A stretch of DNA of 21,468 bases from Thermoprotei archaeon ex4572_64 (GCA_002254895.1 NJDF01000026.1:1-21468), one strand, 5' to 3'; counted from the stretch's first letter, positions 1 through 7,698 are shown. Program-made: numbers and translations. Notes: generated by a model not told the origin, from the letters alone.

Positions 1-427
1 CAAGAATTTGCCAGAGAGTTTTCTTACCAATACCTTTTAGAAGCTCTAGTGAATGTAGTTTTAAAGTTATGGGTCCAGCTTTATTAAAGAACTCTACAAA
101 TTTCTTCTCCTTCCTCTTAATTAGTTCTGGAAGAATTTTATCAAGATTTTGTTTTGCTTCTTCTGTTAACTCATCATACTTTATCCTTCTAACAATCTTG
201 TCAATCTTATCTCTAACACCTGAACCAATATATACCTTCTCAAGTACATTAACCTCAACTCCTGGTTTTACTGTTAGTTCTAGAAGTATGAAGTACTCCT
301 CACCAATGGCTTGAACGTAAGCCTCATTTCTAGGAAAACCCTTCTTTACGAGATTTGGCTCTTTCATGATTACTTGCTCTGGCGGTATTATGTCTAGAAT
401 ATATGCATATTCCTCTCTTCTATGCAT
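1..427 (-). CDS. DUF655 family protein (3' part cut by window edge)
   Basis: The first 142 residues are present, starting MHRREEYAYILDIIPPEQ; the C-terminus lies outside the window. The N-terminal part resembles the OB-like half of archaeal DUF655 proteins. Near the window edge is a helix-hairpin-helix type motif (LLKGIGKKTLWQIL), which in this family suggests nucleic-acid binding; the exact role is not established. It lies 11 bp downstream of rpoF on the same strand. In many archaea the order is rpl21e-rpoF-DUF655-ksgA, so the context supports the call. No L21e gene is seen upstream of rpoF here. The ATG at 427 is the only sensible start. Confidence 0.85.
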   Translation of the reverse strand, partial: MHRREEYAYILDIIPPEQVIMKEPNLVKKGFPRNEAYVQAIGEEYFILLELTVKPGVEVNVLEKVYIGSGVRDKIDKIVRRIKYDELTEEAKQNLDKILPELIKRKEKKFVEFFNKAGPITLKLHSLELLKGIGKKTLWQIL

Positions 428-438
428 GAGTAAATCAC

Positions 439-774
439 CTATTTTCTAAACTTGTTAATCAACTCGATCATTTCTTGAAGTTCAGCATCTTTAAACTCTC
501 TTCTCTCAACACCTAAGATGGTCTTTAACTCCTCAACACTTTTAGGCATGATATTGACTATCTGTATGGCAGTTATTCTAGCAATACCATAAGTCTTTAC
601 AAGCTCATCAACAAGTTTTTTAGCTTCTTCTGACTTAACTTTACAAAATCTTCTTAAATAATCAAGAACTTGATTTAGAAACTCATCATACTCAACGTTC
701 TGTACTTTCTCTTCTAATAACTCGAGTGCTTCAGCAATAGTAATGTCTTCAACGTTAATTATCTTCTTAACCAT
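439..774 (-). CDS. rpoF: DNA-directed RNA polymerase subunit F (Rpb4 homologue)
   Basis: This is the archaeal counterpart of eukaryotic Rpb4, which pairs with RpoE/Rpb7 to form the stalk of RNA polymerase that contacts emerging RNA. The protein is 111 residues from the ATG at 774, the usual family length. The C-terminal part is the HRDC-like helical domain (VKTYGIARITAIQIVNIMP followed by a helix ending IELINKFRK). An ATG four codons upstream (786) is less likely because the TATA box at 799-806 predicts transcription starting near 774-778, giving an essentially leaderless mRNA. It is co-directional with the DUF655 gene, 11 bp away, and probably co-transcribed with it. Confidence 0.93.
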   Translation of the reverse strand: MVKKIINVEDITIAEALELLEEKVQNVEYDEFLNQVLDYLRRFCKVKSEEAKKLVDELVKTYGIARITAIQIVNIMPKSVEELKTILGVERREFKDAELQEMIELINKFRK

Positions 775-798
775 ATAGTAGAACAACTACTGAAAGCC

Positions 799-806
799 TT
801 TTAAAA
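799..806 (-). promoter_or_regulatory. TATA box of rpoF
   Basis: TTTTAAAA, reading GTTTTAAAAGG on the minus strand, lies 28 bp from the ATG at 774. This fits archaeal TATA-to-start spacing for a leaderless transcript. Confidence 0.6.
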
Positions 807-812
807 CTTACA

Positions 813-1070
813 TCACTTGGCTCTATCAATTTCACAGTTCACCTGATTATCACACACCCTCACAATTCTAAGTAAGAAGTAAGAAACTAGAAGAACTATA
901 TCATAAGGTACAATCTTAATCATAACCTTACCATCACTAAGTTTTTCTAGTTATGAAATGTATGTTCTATTAGAGAGATCTAGATGCAGAATTCTGTGAA
1001 GTAAGCTCTTAAGTGTATGATTCTGCAAGTTGATACCTACTTTCAAATACTCAATACATGCTTCTTCCAT
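813..1070 (-). pseudogene. possible Pcc1-like (KEOPS subunit) small gene with an in-frame TAA
   Basis: The 335-bp gap between tmcA and rpoF holds one reading frame of 86 codons from ATG 1070 to TGA 813, broken only by a TAA after residue 39. The second half reads LEKLSDGKVMIKIVPYDIVL and continues as a helix. This beta-strand then helix pattern, and the total length near 85, resemble Pcc1, the small dimerising subunit of the KEOPS tRNA t6A complex. The resemblance is by eye and weak. Either it is a recently broken copy, or a sequencing error, or chance. No convincing TATA box sits 25 bp in front of the ATG. No other feature is seen in the gap. Confidence 0.3.
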
Positions 1071-1121
1071 TATGCAGGATTGATGGGAAGATTGAGTAAG
1101 GGGAAGTTAAGTATTCAAGAC

Positions 1122-3536
1122 CTATTTCAATCCTCTCGTAGTACTTACCATGTATAATGGAATTTCAATATCTGGATAGAAGTAGTGTAGTAATGTTTTA
1201 ACTACTTCTCTAAGACCAAGCATGAGTGTTACTTTTCTAATATTTAAAATACTAGCCGTTTCCTTCCAAGGTCTTGACTGTAGTACTTTAGCTATCATCA
1301 TCATTTGATACTCTTTAGGAAGTTTTGGTCTTCTCTTACTAGACCTATAGTAATATGTCTTTACAAGTTCAAAAATTGCATCAGCGCTGTTCTCGTACGT
1401 CATTGGCCCCCACGCATACGCTATGAGTCTATTTATCTGTGCATTTGTTAGTTTTGCATCATAACTATCATCAATACCTATATTCCAATCTGTGAGAAGT
1501 AAGAGAGCAACGTCAGGCTCTAGATCGTGATATGGTCCGTGAAGTGAATTTAGTAGTCTTATTCTAAACTCTCTATTAGCGTACATTACAGCTTTTTTAG
1601 CTTCTTCACTTATCGGTTTAACTAAGAGTACGCTATATTCACCACTTATTGGATTTCTTTCAGGACTCATATGTACAGGCATGTAGCCATTCTTTATCCA
1701 AAATCTTAAAAGTCTCTCATGAACTCCAAAACCAACGCCAACCCAATCAACACCTCTTCTCTTAGCTTCATCTTCAATTTCTTTAAGCATCTCTGTACCA
1801 AGTCCTCTACCTTGAAGTTCAGGATGTGTTGCTATTCTTACAATTCTCCAACCTTTAAGCTTAGCAAAGTCTACAAGTTTCCAATACTTAACTAAACGAT
1901 CAGGAATGATGTTTCCTGGAAGTTTTAATCCTTTAACCATAAGCTCAAGAATGTCATCACTAATACCTCCCTCTTCAGCAAGTTCAACAGAGACTACGAT
2001 CTTGCCATTATTTAAAGCTAAAGCTCTAATAAAGTGGTGAGGTGCATCCATCATCATTCCCAAATCGTCAGGTTCATTTCTATAGTGAGCCTGCACGTAT
2101 ATGCCAAAGAACTGTCTTAACTCATTCTCATTTTCTAGAAAGAATTTACTCATTTCAGGAATTACATAACTTACCTTTAAATTCTTAACAAGTTCTAGAT
2201 CATTACTTTCTATTTTTGCAGGCTCAGCGTCTAGTAGGAACGTATCGAAAAGCCACCTCTCTACGGGATCGTTCTCAGCATATCTTATAGGTTCTTTAAG
2301 TTCATACTCGAATATCTTAGTATTCTTTTGCTCTCTCAAGTATTTTAGAAATCTTAAACTAAAGCCTCTACCTGCACCTTCATAACCATGAATAGTTGAG
2401 GCGTATATGACTCTATTAAATCTTGCATGTACGGCATAAAGTATTGGTAGTGGTATCATTGCAGCTTCATCAACAACAACAATATCTAAACCATCTTCTT
2501 GAATTATTGAGTATGGTCTATAGTAATCTATGAAAATTGTTGAGCCAATTCTCACAGTTTCAACACCTGCATCACTCTTTTCAACTATTGGATCATAACC
2601 CAACTCTTTCAGCCCTATAACTAGAAATTCCATAAGTGTTGATACGTTCATAAGATTCATAGCAGTAACACCAATTCTTACAAAACCTTTAGCTTTCCTA
2701 ATTCTATGACAAATACCTGCAAGTGCAAGACCAATGATGGCAGATTTACCACGACCACGATCTGCTATGAGTATGATATTTACTTTCTCTCCTCTTCTAG
2801 GCTTATCAATAAGTACTTCCATTAACTTTAAGGCATTGACTTGATCTTGAGTCTTTGCAAGTCTATAAATTTCTGCAGGGATTCTCATTTTCTCAGGAAA
2901 TCTTAATTCTTTAGGTCTCCACTTCTCACTAATCTCAATTTTAACATCCTTAATAATTTCAGACTTATCAACATCAATTACTAGTGTGCATTCATGACTT
3001 AGAAGCTTGTTCCAAAATCTTAATTTCAGAAAATGTCTAACATCTTTAGGTGTGTATTGAGGTACAAGTAGTGTTTCTTGAAATTTTGTTAATCTACTTA
3101 ACCATAACTCTAGTGGTGGTATCATGAGTATGTATATTCCACCACCACGAACAATACCTCCAAGTCTACCAATATCGTTAGGTTTAAGATTATCTATAAG
3201 ATCAAGAATTGCAAAATCGAAAGTGAGGCCTAAAAGTTGATCAGTCTCTTTGTACGGTCTGTAATTTACTATTAAGTGTTCAGTATGTCCAAGTTCTTTC
3301 TTAAAGAGATCAAGTCTTCTACATGAGTCTGAACAATCATGTTGATACATGTATATTCCCTTAGTCTCAATAAAGGTAGTGCTTCTCCATAAGTTATGAA
3401 ACGTCTGTAAAATCTTTACACTGTACATACATAACTTCTCATCACTCTTACCTACAAGCACAAAAAGTCTTCTATGATTTTTATCTAAGCCATCCTTAAT
3501 AGCTTGTTCTACCCTTCTTAAGATTATACTACTCAT
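1122..3536 (-). CDS. tmcA: tRNA(Met) cytidine acetyltransferase TmcA (Nat10/Kre33 family)
   Basis: This family makes N4-acetylcytidine in tRNA, and in hyperthermophilic archaea in rRNA too, using acetyl-CoA and ATP. The protein is 804 residues, full length for archaeal members. Domains in order are an N-terminal DUF1726 domain (about 1-200), an RNA-helicase-like ATPase module with a Walker A motif ADRGRGKSA (about 258-266) and a Walker B-like VVVDEAAMIP (about 350-365), then a GNAT acetyltransferase domain with the acetyl-CoA loop HPELQGRGLGTEM near residue 590, and a C-terminal tRNA-binding domain. It appears to be a single gene with its own promoter; a TATA-like ATTTAAAT at 3564-3571 lies about 30 bp from the ATG. 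It is divergent from the zinc-finger gene at 3651. Confidence 0.95.
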   Translation of the reverse strand: MSSIILRRVEQAIKDGLDKNHRRLFVLVGKSDEKLCMYSVKILQTFHNLWRSTTFIETKGIYMYQHDCSDSCRRLDLFKKELGHTEHLIVNYRPYKETDQLLGLTFDFAILDLIDNLKPNDIGRLGGIVRGGGIYILMIPPLELWLSRLTKFQETLLVPQYTPKDVRHFLKLRFWNKLLSHECTLVIDVDKSEIIKDVKIEISEKWRPKELRFPEKMRIPAEIYRLAKTQDQVNALKLMEVLIDKPRRGEKVNIILIADRGRGKSAIIGLALAGICHRIRKAKGFVRIGVTAMNLMNVSTLMEFLVIGLKELGYDPIVEKSDAGVETVRIGSTIFIDYYRPYSIIQEDGLDIVVVDEAAMIPLPILYAVHARFNRVIYASTIHGYEGAGRGFSLRFLKYLREQKNTKIFEYELKEPIRYAENDPVERWLFDTFLLDAEPAKIESNDLELVKNLKVSYVIPEMSKFFLENENELRQFFGIYVQAHYRNEPDDLGMMMDAPHHFIRALALNNGKIVVSVELAEEGGISDDILELMVKGLKLPGNIIPDRLVKYWKLVDFAKLKGWRIVRIATHPELQGRGLGTEMLKEIEDEAKRRGVDWVGVGFGVHERLLRFWIKNGYMPVHMSPERNPISGEYSVLLVKPISEEAKKAVMYANREFRIRLLNSLHGPYHDLEPDVALLLLTDWNIGIDDSYDAKLTNAQINRLIAYAWGPMTYENSADAIFELVKTYYYRSSKRRPKLPKEYQMMMIAKVLQSRPWKETASILNIRKVTLMLGLREVVKTLLHYFYPDIEIPLYMVSTTRGLK

Positions 3537-3650
3537 TCAGCAGCCTATATGTAGGTAAGAATAATTTAAATCCATCTCGAAATACTGAATACTCATGTCA
3601 CTATGGAGTAATGTTTTTAAGACTACTTAACTTTACGAACATACTTGACT

Positions 3651-4046
3651 ATGTCTTCAGTGATTCTCTCAAATTTAAAAACTTCTAAAAGCGTTAAGGG
3701 AGAGTTTGTAGATATTGTAGTGTTTACTACAAGTAATGGCGTTAAGTATATTCAAGGCGTTATTAAATGTCCATACACAAATAAGGAGTTTAACTTTAAA
3801 GTAACTCCACATGATGATCAGGCTAGGCTTGGCTTTATACAGCATGATGGTGGTTTTCTAGAACATTGTAGAAAAGTTGAAAAATATCGTGAATGGTTTG
3901 TTGAGAGGGCAGAGTCTTATTCAAGAAATTCTTTTCATAAGAGAAAACTCTACATCTGTAGTAAATGTGGTTTTAAAACTACAAGGTATATAGACATGCT
4001 AATACACTTGATGAATGTTCATGGCTTTCTAGTAAATAAATCTTAA
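3651..4046 (+). CDS. archaeal C2H2 zinc-finger protein, unknown function
   Basis: The product is 131 residues. A single classical C2H2 finger is at the C-terminus: YICSKCGFKTTRYIDMLIHL followed by MNVH, spacing C-x2-C-x12-H-x4-H. The N-terminal 80 residues are a mixed alpha/beta domain I do not recognise, beginning with strands (VDIVVFTTSNGVKYIQGVIK). A nucleic-acid-binding role is a reasonable inference from the finger only. The start is the ATG at 3651; an in-frame TTG two codons earlier (3645) is also possible. A TATA-like run GTTTTTAAG at 3612-3620 lies about 30 bp upstream. The THEP1 remnant follows 22 bp after the stop. Confidence 0.75.
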   Translation: MSSVILSNLKTSKSVKGEFVDIVVFTTSNGVKYIQGVIKCPYTNKEFNFKVTPHDDQARLGFIQHDGGFLEHCRKVEKYREWFVERAESYSRNSFHKRKLYICSKCGFKTTRYIDMLIHLMNVHGFLVNKS

Positions 4047-4068
4047 AAAGGTATATATCTTGATAAAT

Positions 4069-4402
4069 ATGGTGAGGAGAATCATATTCATAACAGGACG
4101 TCCAGGAGTTGGAAAAACAACTCTCATTAAGAAAATTATCAACGATTTTAAAGATAAGCATGTACTTGTAGGTTTCTATACTGAGGAAGTTAGACAACAC
4201 GGTGTACGTGTAGGATTTAGAATAACTAACCTAGAAGGTGCTAGTGATTGGTTAGCACATGTATAATAAATATAGAGAGTTGTCTAGCCTTGTTCATAGA
4301 GATGATACTGAACTTGTAGTACTTACATTAAGTAACAGAGATTTAATGTATGTTAAAGTTAAGGATTTAATCAAGAATCTACTATTAGCATCTAGTACTT
4401 GA
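4069..4402 (+). pseudogene. THEP1-type nucleoside-triphosphatase, internally deleted
   Basis: The first fragment (to TAA 4264-4266) starts MVRRIIFITGRPGVGKTTLI, with an intact P-loop GRPGVGKT, followed by FYTEEVR and VGFRITNLEG, as in THEP1 (archaeal NTPases of the YfcH/THEP1 family). The next frame immediately continues with the family's C-terminus: DDTELVVLTLSNRDLMYVKV and an ending LIKNLLLASST before TGA 4402. About 70-80 residues between them, including the Walker B region with the catalytic glutamate, are missing, and the frame shifts at the junction. The original start is probably the ATG at 4069, with the TATA-like CTTAAAAAG at 4042-4050. The last 18 bp overlap the end of the opposite-strand membrane protein gene. 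Very unlikely to encode an active enzyme. Confidence 0.8.
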
Positions 4403-4663
4403 GGCATACCAAAATATTAAGACATACATGATGAGTACTATGCATAAGATGACAAAAGCTAAGTCAGGTATTGTGCCCTTACTACTTATCTGAAACGCTA
4501 TGTATGTAGCTACTACTCCAAGCACTATTGTGAAAATTACTAAGAGTGTATACACAGTCAAACAGTAGTGCATTGGTGAGAAGATTATTCCCCAAAATCC
4601 ATACACGAACATCGATGTGAAGATTATGATTAAGATAGCAATTACTGCTCTACTAAGACTCAT
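4385..4663 (-). CDS. small three-helix membrane protein, unknown function
   Basis: Starting at ATG 4663 the product is 92 residues with three hydrophobic segments: AVIAILIIIFTSMFVYGFWG (about 6-28), a second around YTLLVIFTIVLGVVATYIAF (about 38-58) and a third around LAFVILCIVLIMYVLIFWYA (about 67-87). It is an integral membrane protein; I recognise no family. Longer starts exist at 4717 and 4744, but the TATA box at 4687-4694 lies 27 bp from ATG 4663 and would fall inside a longer version, so the short form is preferred. The 3' end overlaps the THEP1 remnant on the other strand. Function cannot be inferred. Confidence 0.6.
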   Translation of the reverse strand: MSLSRAVIAILIIIFTSMFVYGFWGIIFSPMHYCLTVYTLLVIFTIVLGVVATYIAFQISSKGTIPDLAFVILCIVLIMYVLIFWYASSTRC

Positions 4664-4686
4664 GACCTTTGAGAAGAAAGTAACTG

Positions 4687-4694
4687 TTTTATAA
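4687..4694. promoter_or_regulatory. shared, symmetric TATA box between divergent genes
   Basis: GTTTTATAAG on the + strand reads CTTATAAAAC on the - strand. It lies 25-26 bp from the ATG at 4716 (+, ZPR1 protein) and 27 bp from the ATG at 4663 (-, membrane protein). One element therefore fits both leaderless starts. Confidence 0.6.
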
Positions 4695-4715
4695 GTTTCT
4701 GCAAAAGTTAATGCC

Positions 4716-5276
4716 ATGGATCTTTCAAGATATGGTGAGATCATATATCGTGCAGTTGAGAAGTGTCCTTTCTGTAGTAATGTAAGTATGGAGGTTCAGG
4801 AAGTACTCTACGAAATACCACATTTTGGAAAAACTATACTACACATACATGCATGTTCAAGTTGCGGTTATAGACATATAGATCTGCAATATGTTGAAGA
4901 GGTAAAGCCTAGAAAAATGATTTATCCTGTTGATGATGAAGAGGATGTTACGGAAACCTTGATCTTTAGATCCAAAACTTGCAAAATCTACAGTCCTGAA
5001 CTTGGATTTAGTATAGATCCAGGACAAGCAGCTGAAGCATTAATAACAACACTTGAAGGTTTACTATATAAGGTTAAAGACTATGCAGAAACTATGTTGA
5101 CTTTAACTGAAGAGGAAGGTGTTAGAGATAGAATTGTAAACTTCATTAGAAAAATTAATGATGCTATTCGTGGAAATCTAAAATTCACAATTATTCTTGA
5201 AGATCCTATGGGTAACTCAATAATTAAACCACCAAGTCATAGAGTTGAGAAGTTAATTATTGAGAACTTACAGTAG
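4716..5276 (+). CDS. ZPR1-type zinc-finger protein, archaeal single-domain form
   Basis: The protein is 186 residues, the usual size for the archaeal form with a single ZPR1 module; the eukaryotic protein has two. Zinc ligands are CPFC (about residues 18-21) and CSSCGYR (about 46-52). They are followed by the typical beta-domain that begins RSKTCKIYSPELGFSIDPGQ, then a helical part with LLYKVKDYAETMLT and the final ILEDPMGNS motif, all family hallmarks. Eukaryotic ZPR1 binds elongation factor eEF1A and helps its folding; the archaeal role is not well defined. The ATG at 4716 lies 25 bp from the TATA box, indicating a leaderless mRNA. secG follows 32 bp later with its own TATA-like sequence. 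Confidence 0.9.
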   Translation: MDLSRYGEIIYRAVEKCPFCSNVSMEVQEVLYEIPHFGKTILHIHACSSCGYRHIDLQYVEEVKPRKMIYPVDDEEDVTETLIFRSKTCKIYSPELGFSIDPGQAAEALITTLEGLLYKVKDYAETMLTLTEEEGVRDRIVNFIRKINDAIRGNLKFTIILEDPMGNSIIKPPSHRVEKLIIENLQ

Positions 5277-5308
5277 GTGTTAAATATAGCCAAAAGTTAA
5301 GTACAACT

Positions 5309-5479
5309 ATGGCTAGAAGGAGAAGACTTGGAGAAGGCATGATGCCTCTCATAGCTGCAGGTCTTTTAAGATTTGAAAGAGCTAAAGAACTTGAGAGAAT
5401 TAGAATTGATCCAAAGCTAGTGATCTTCTTAGGCTTCACTATTCCTGCAATACTGTTAATACTGTACTTTCTACTCTAA
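5309..5479 (+). CDS. secG: protein translocase subunit Sec61-beta / archaeal SecG
   Basis: The protein is 56 residues: a basic cytoplasmic N-terminus (MARRRRLGEGMMPLIAAGLL, then RFERAKELERIRIDPKLV) and one C-terminal membrane helix (about 36-56). The AAGLLRF motif followed by IDPKLV and a tail-anchor is the signature of Sec61-beta, the small third subunit of the SecYE-beta protein channel. A TATA-like TAAATATAG at 5281-5289 lies about 25 bp upstream of the ATG, so the transcript is probably leaderless. The last 9 bp overlap the end of the convergent YkgJ-type gene. It is often missed by automatic annotation because of its length. Confidence 0.9.
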   Translation: MARRRRLGEGMMPLIAAGLLRFERAKELERIRIDPKLVIFLGFTIPAILLILYFLL

Positions 5480-6028
5480 CTCTCTAAGACATACCTTTCT
5501 TAAGTACGTGTAGAATTCTTCAAGAGTACCCTCTACCAGATTTGAATCTACAAGTCTATTCCAGTGAGTAATTACTACCTCATATTCACGTTTTGCTTTC
5601 TTAATCTCTAAGAGACTTTTAACTTCAATTTTAAAGTCATTGTAGAAACCATAACCAATACCTGGACAGAAAGAGTAGGCTTTTTCATAAATCTCAAACT
5701 TGATGATTCCCTCATTCTCCCAATAAACGAAAGGATAGAATCTGCATATGTATGGCTTTACCGGATGAATACTACATATTAACTTATTATTGATTCTCTT
5801 ATTGAAGATACAGGAAGAGTCAATATTTTTTCTATCACGAAGCTTAATGACTGGGTAGTTCCACTCTGTAGTGTATTCTTTAGGAAAGAGTGCCGTGAAT
5901 TCCTCAATGCCCATACCCGTATACTTACTAATTCTTAAGACATCGATGTGAGTAATGGGTATCCAGTATCTTCTACAACATTCACCACACAGTGTGCATT
6001 CAAATTTTACGCGAGGGAAAATAAACAT
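5471..6028 (-). CDS. YkgJ/UPF0153 family cysteine-cluster protein
   Basis: The protein is 185 residues. The N-terminal cluster FECTLCGECCRRYW gives the C-x2-C-x2-CC signature, and later cysteines fall in SSCIFN, LICSIHPVKPYICRFYP and FCPGIG, as in the YkgJ family of putative zinc- or iron-chelating proteins (often annotated Fe-S oxidoreductase). No reaction is established for the family. The ATG at 6028 is 27 bp from a TATA-like CATATATTC at about 6051-6058, a leaderless arrangement. It converges on secG with a 9-bp overlap, and its promoter lies back-to-back with that of the tRNA 5' part. A second family member lies at 12036. Confidence 0.85.
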   Translation of the reverse strand: MFIFPRVKFECTLCGECCRRYWIPITHIDVLRISKYTGMGIEEFTALFPKEYTTEWNYPVIKLRDRKNIDSSCIFNKRINNKLICSIHPVKPYICRFYPFVYWENEGIIKFEIYEKAYSFCPGIGYGFYNDFKIEVKSLLEIKKAKREYEVVITHWNRLVDSNLVEGTLEEFYTYLRKVCLRELE

Positions 6029-6079
6029 GTAGAGAAACTACTTGAGCTAGAATATATGCTTTTCAACATAACGTAACGT

Positions 6080-6087
6080 TTTTATAA
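6080..6087 (+). promoter_or_regulatory. TATA box of the tRNA-Pro 5' part
   Basis: The sequence GTTTTTATAACC contains TTTTATAA centred about 28 bp before the first tRNA base at 6112. It shows the 5' part is transcribed as its own unit. Confidence 0.7.
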
Positions 6088-6111
6088 CCTATATGCTTGA
6101 TAATCCTTAAA

Positions 6112-6151
6112 GGGGCCGTAGTCTAGCCTGGCTAGGATAGGGACCGCGGGG
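6112..6151 (+). tRNA. split tRNA-Pro(UGG), 5' part plus joining leader
   Basis: GGGGCCG (acceptor 1-7), TA (8-9) and a complete D-arm GTCTAGCCTGGCTAGGAT (10-25) end at 6138. Instead of an anticodon stem the sequence runs A then GGGACCGCGGG (6140-6150). That 11-mer is exactly complementary to the leader CCCGCGGTCCC of the 3' part, encoded on the other strand at 9922-9912. The acceptor pairs perfectly with CGGCCCC of that part. Predicted splice point: after T6138, inside a 3-nt bulge ATA. Downstream, a T-rich TTTTCTTCC (6173-6181) may end transcription. No T-arm or anticodon arm follows within the next several hundred bases on this strand. Split tRNA genes are known in Nanoarchaeum, Caldivirga and some Desulfurococcales. 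Confidence 0.88.
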
Positions 6152-6388
6152 CTTAACTGATTCGTGATGTATTTTCTTCCTCAGATTTCATTTCAACCTC
6201 ATCTCTCAATTAATGTCCCTAAGACTTCACACATCGACTTGTGGTAAGTATGAGCTTAGAATGAAAATTCACATACTTATCAATGGTGTGTTAGTGATTC
6301 TTGTTGAGTATTCATGATTGTAGAGAAGTGAGAATGCATTGCAGAAAAAACTATATTAACTTGGAAGATTTAGAGAGTTTTGAGAGTA
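6152..6388. other. non-coding gap between tRNA 5' part and elf1
   Basis: I see no reading frame worth calling. It holds the probable T-rich end of the 5' tRNA transcript, an inverted repeat TAAGTATG/CATACTTA (about 6245-6279) of unknown meaning, and the TATA-like ACTATATTAAC at about 6348-6358 that would serve elf1. Confidence 0.5.
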
Positions 6389-6769
6389 ATGGGTCGTAGG
6401 AGAAAAAGTAGAAAGAAAGTTCTTTTAAAACCTAAAAAGAGAATTCCTAAAGTCTTCACATGCCCTAACTGTGGTGCAACTGTTGTTAACGTTAATATCG
6501 ATAGGAGAGATGAGAGAGTTAAAGTTACTTGCGGTAATTGTGGTTTAGAGGCTGAAATGAACCTCATACCGGGATACTTACCTGTAGACTACTTTAACAA
6601 GTTCATAGACATGTATTATCAAGGATTGATAAAGCCTAAGAGAGAAGTGATTGTATCTGTAAGTGAACTTAAAGAGGAAGTTATTGAAGAGGTTGAGGAA
6701 GCTGAAAGTGTGAGAGAGTTTACTGAAAATGAAAGTATTGAAGAGAAGGAAGGAGAGGAAAGATATTAA
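6389..6769 (+). CDS. archaeal Elf1-like transcription elongation factor
   Basis: The product is 126 residues from ATG 6389. A very basic N-terminus (MGRRRKSRKKVLLKPKKRIP) is followed by a zinc ribbon with CPNCG (about 25-29) and CGNCG (about 49-53), then YFNKFIDMYYQG, which is the pattern of Elf1/ELOF1, a small factor that rides on RNA polymerase. The C-terminal 40 residues are a glutamate-rich tail (EEVIEEVEEAESVREF and on) not found in the eukaryotic protein, so the charge runs from strongly basic to strongly acidic. An upstream TTG at 6380 is possible but less likely. The next gene starts 46 bp later with its own TATA box. Confidence 0.85.
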   Translation: MGRRRKSRKKVLLKPKKRIPKVFTCPNCGATVVNVNIDRRDERVKVTCGNCGLEAEMNLIPGYLPVDYFNKFIDMYYQGLIKPKREVIVSVSELKEEVIEEVEEAESVREFTENESIEEKEGEERY

Positions 6770-6815
6770 GTTTAAATGATAATTCTTAAAAAGATTTAAA
6801 AAGACCATCATACTG

Positions 6816-7604
6816 GTGAAGATTAAGAATTATCTACTAAGTGAAATTGACAAGCACGGTACCATACACATGACGCTTTTAGATCCTGATAAGTTAAGTC
6901 TTGAAGAATTTGTAAAACTTGCAAAAATGGCAGAAAATTACGGATCTTCAGCACTCATGGTTGGTGGTAGTTTAGGTGTGAGCAGTAACTTGCTTGACAA
7001 CTACTTAAGGGAAGTTAAGTCAGAGCTAACCATACCTATCATTCTATTTCCAGGAAGTGTAGCTGGTCTTAGTCAATACGCTGATGCTGTATGGTTTTTG
7101 AGTGTACTTAACAGTACTGATCCATACTTCATAATTGGTGCACAAACACAGGCAGCCATAATGATTGCTAAAAGGTTTAAAAATCTTGAACCTATATCAC
7201 TAGCCTACATCATTATTGGTGATGGTGGTTGTGTTGGGTACGTAAGTCACGCAAGACCAATACCTTACGATAAGGTTGAAATTATGATTGCTTACGCACT
7301 TGCTGCTCAGTATTTAGGTTTTGACTTTATATATTTAGAAGCAGGTAGTGGTGCTAAAGAACCAATACCACCTGAAAATGTTAATAAAGTTAGAAGAGTC
7401 ATAAGTAAACCATTAATCATTGGTGGTGGTATTAGAGAACCTGAAACAGCTTACAAGATAGCTAAAGCAGGTGCGGACATTATTGTTACAGGAACCATAG
7501 TTGAGAAGAGTCCTGAAGTTTTAAAGAAAATTATTGAAGCCGTTAAGAGTGGTGGTAGAGATAAGATAGTGAATAGAAAGACAACATTGATTACTGAGGT
7601 TTAG
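6816..7604 (+). CDS. geranylgeranylglyceryl phosphate synthase
   Basis: GGGP synthase joins geranylgeranyl diphosphate to sn-glycerol-1-phosphate, the first ether-forming step of archaeal lipids. The protein is 262 residues, a TIM-barrel of normal length. Visible motifs are the N-terminal HMTLLDPDK with the metal-binding aspartate, MVGGSLGVS, ILFPGSV, AVWFLSVLNS, the lipid/phosphate region FIYLEAGSGAKEP, and the phosphate-binding loops IIGGGIREPE and IIVTGTIVE. It starts at a GTG (6816). A TATA-like GATTTAAAAAG at 6793-6803 sits about 20 bp upstream, so the mRNA is near-leaderless. The last 14 bp overlap the small arginine-rich gene on the opposite strand. Confidence 0.95.
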   Translation: MKIKNYLLSEIDKHGTIHMTLLDPDKLSLEEFVKLAKMAENYGSSALMVGGSLGVSSNLLDNYLREVKSELTIPIILFPGSVAGLSQYADAVWFLSVLNSTDPYFIIGAQTQAAIMIAKRFKNLEPISLAYIIIGDGGCVGYVSHARPIPYDKVEIMIAYALAAQYLGFDFIYLEAGSGAKEPIPPENVNKVRRVISKPLIIGGGIREPETAYKIAKAGADIIVTGTIVEKSPEVLKKIIEAVKSGGRDKIVNRKTTLITEV

Positions 7605-7698
7605 CCTGGACTAGTTTAGTTCTCTTACCATATCTATGTCTATGTCTCCATCTAAACATCCTTCTAAATCTATACATAAATCTTCTAAATGCTTCCAT
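7591..7698 (-). CDS. 35-residue arginine-rich protein, unknown
   Basis: An ATG at 7698 opens a 35-codon frame starting MEAFRRFMYRFRRMFRWRHR and continuing through RYGKRTK to a TAA at 7591. Ten residues are arginine, three lysine and two histidine, interleaved with aromatic residues (F, Y, W) in a period that would make a basic amphipathic helix. A strong TATA box (GTTTTAAGAA) is centred 25 bp from the ATG, the same spacing as bona fide leaderless genes here, which is the main reason to call it. The composition resembles very small ribosomal proteins such as L41e or L39e, but it matches neither by eye. A role on RNA or the ribosome is inference. Confidence 0.6.
   Translation of the reverse strand: MEAFRRFMYRFRRMFRWRHRHRYGKRTKLVQAKPQ

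Noticed and set aside
6112..6200. Normal tRNA with an intron starting at 6112
   Set aside because: After the D-arm no anticodon stem, T-arm or complementary acceptor strand occurs downstream on the + strand; the only matching strand is at 9808-9925 on the other strand.
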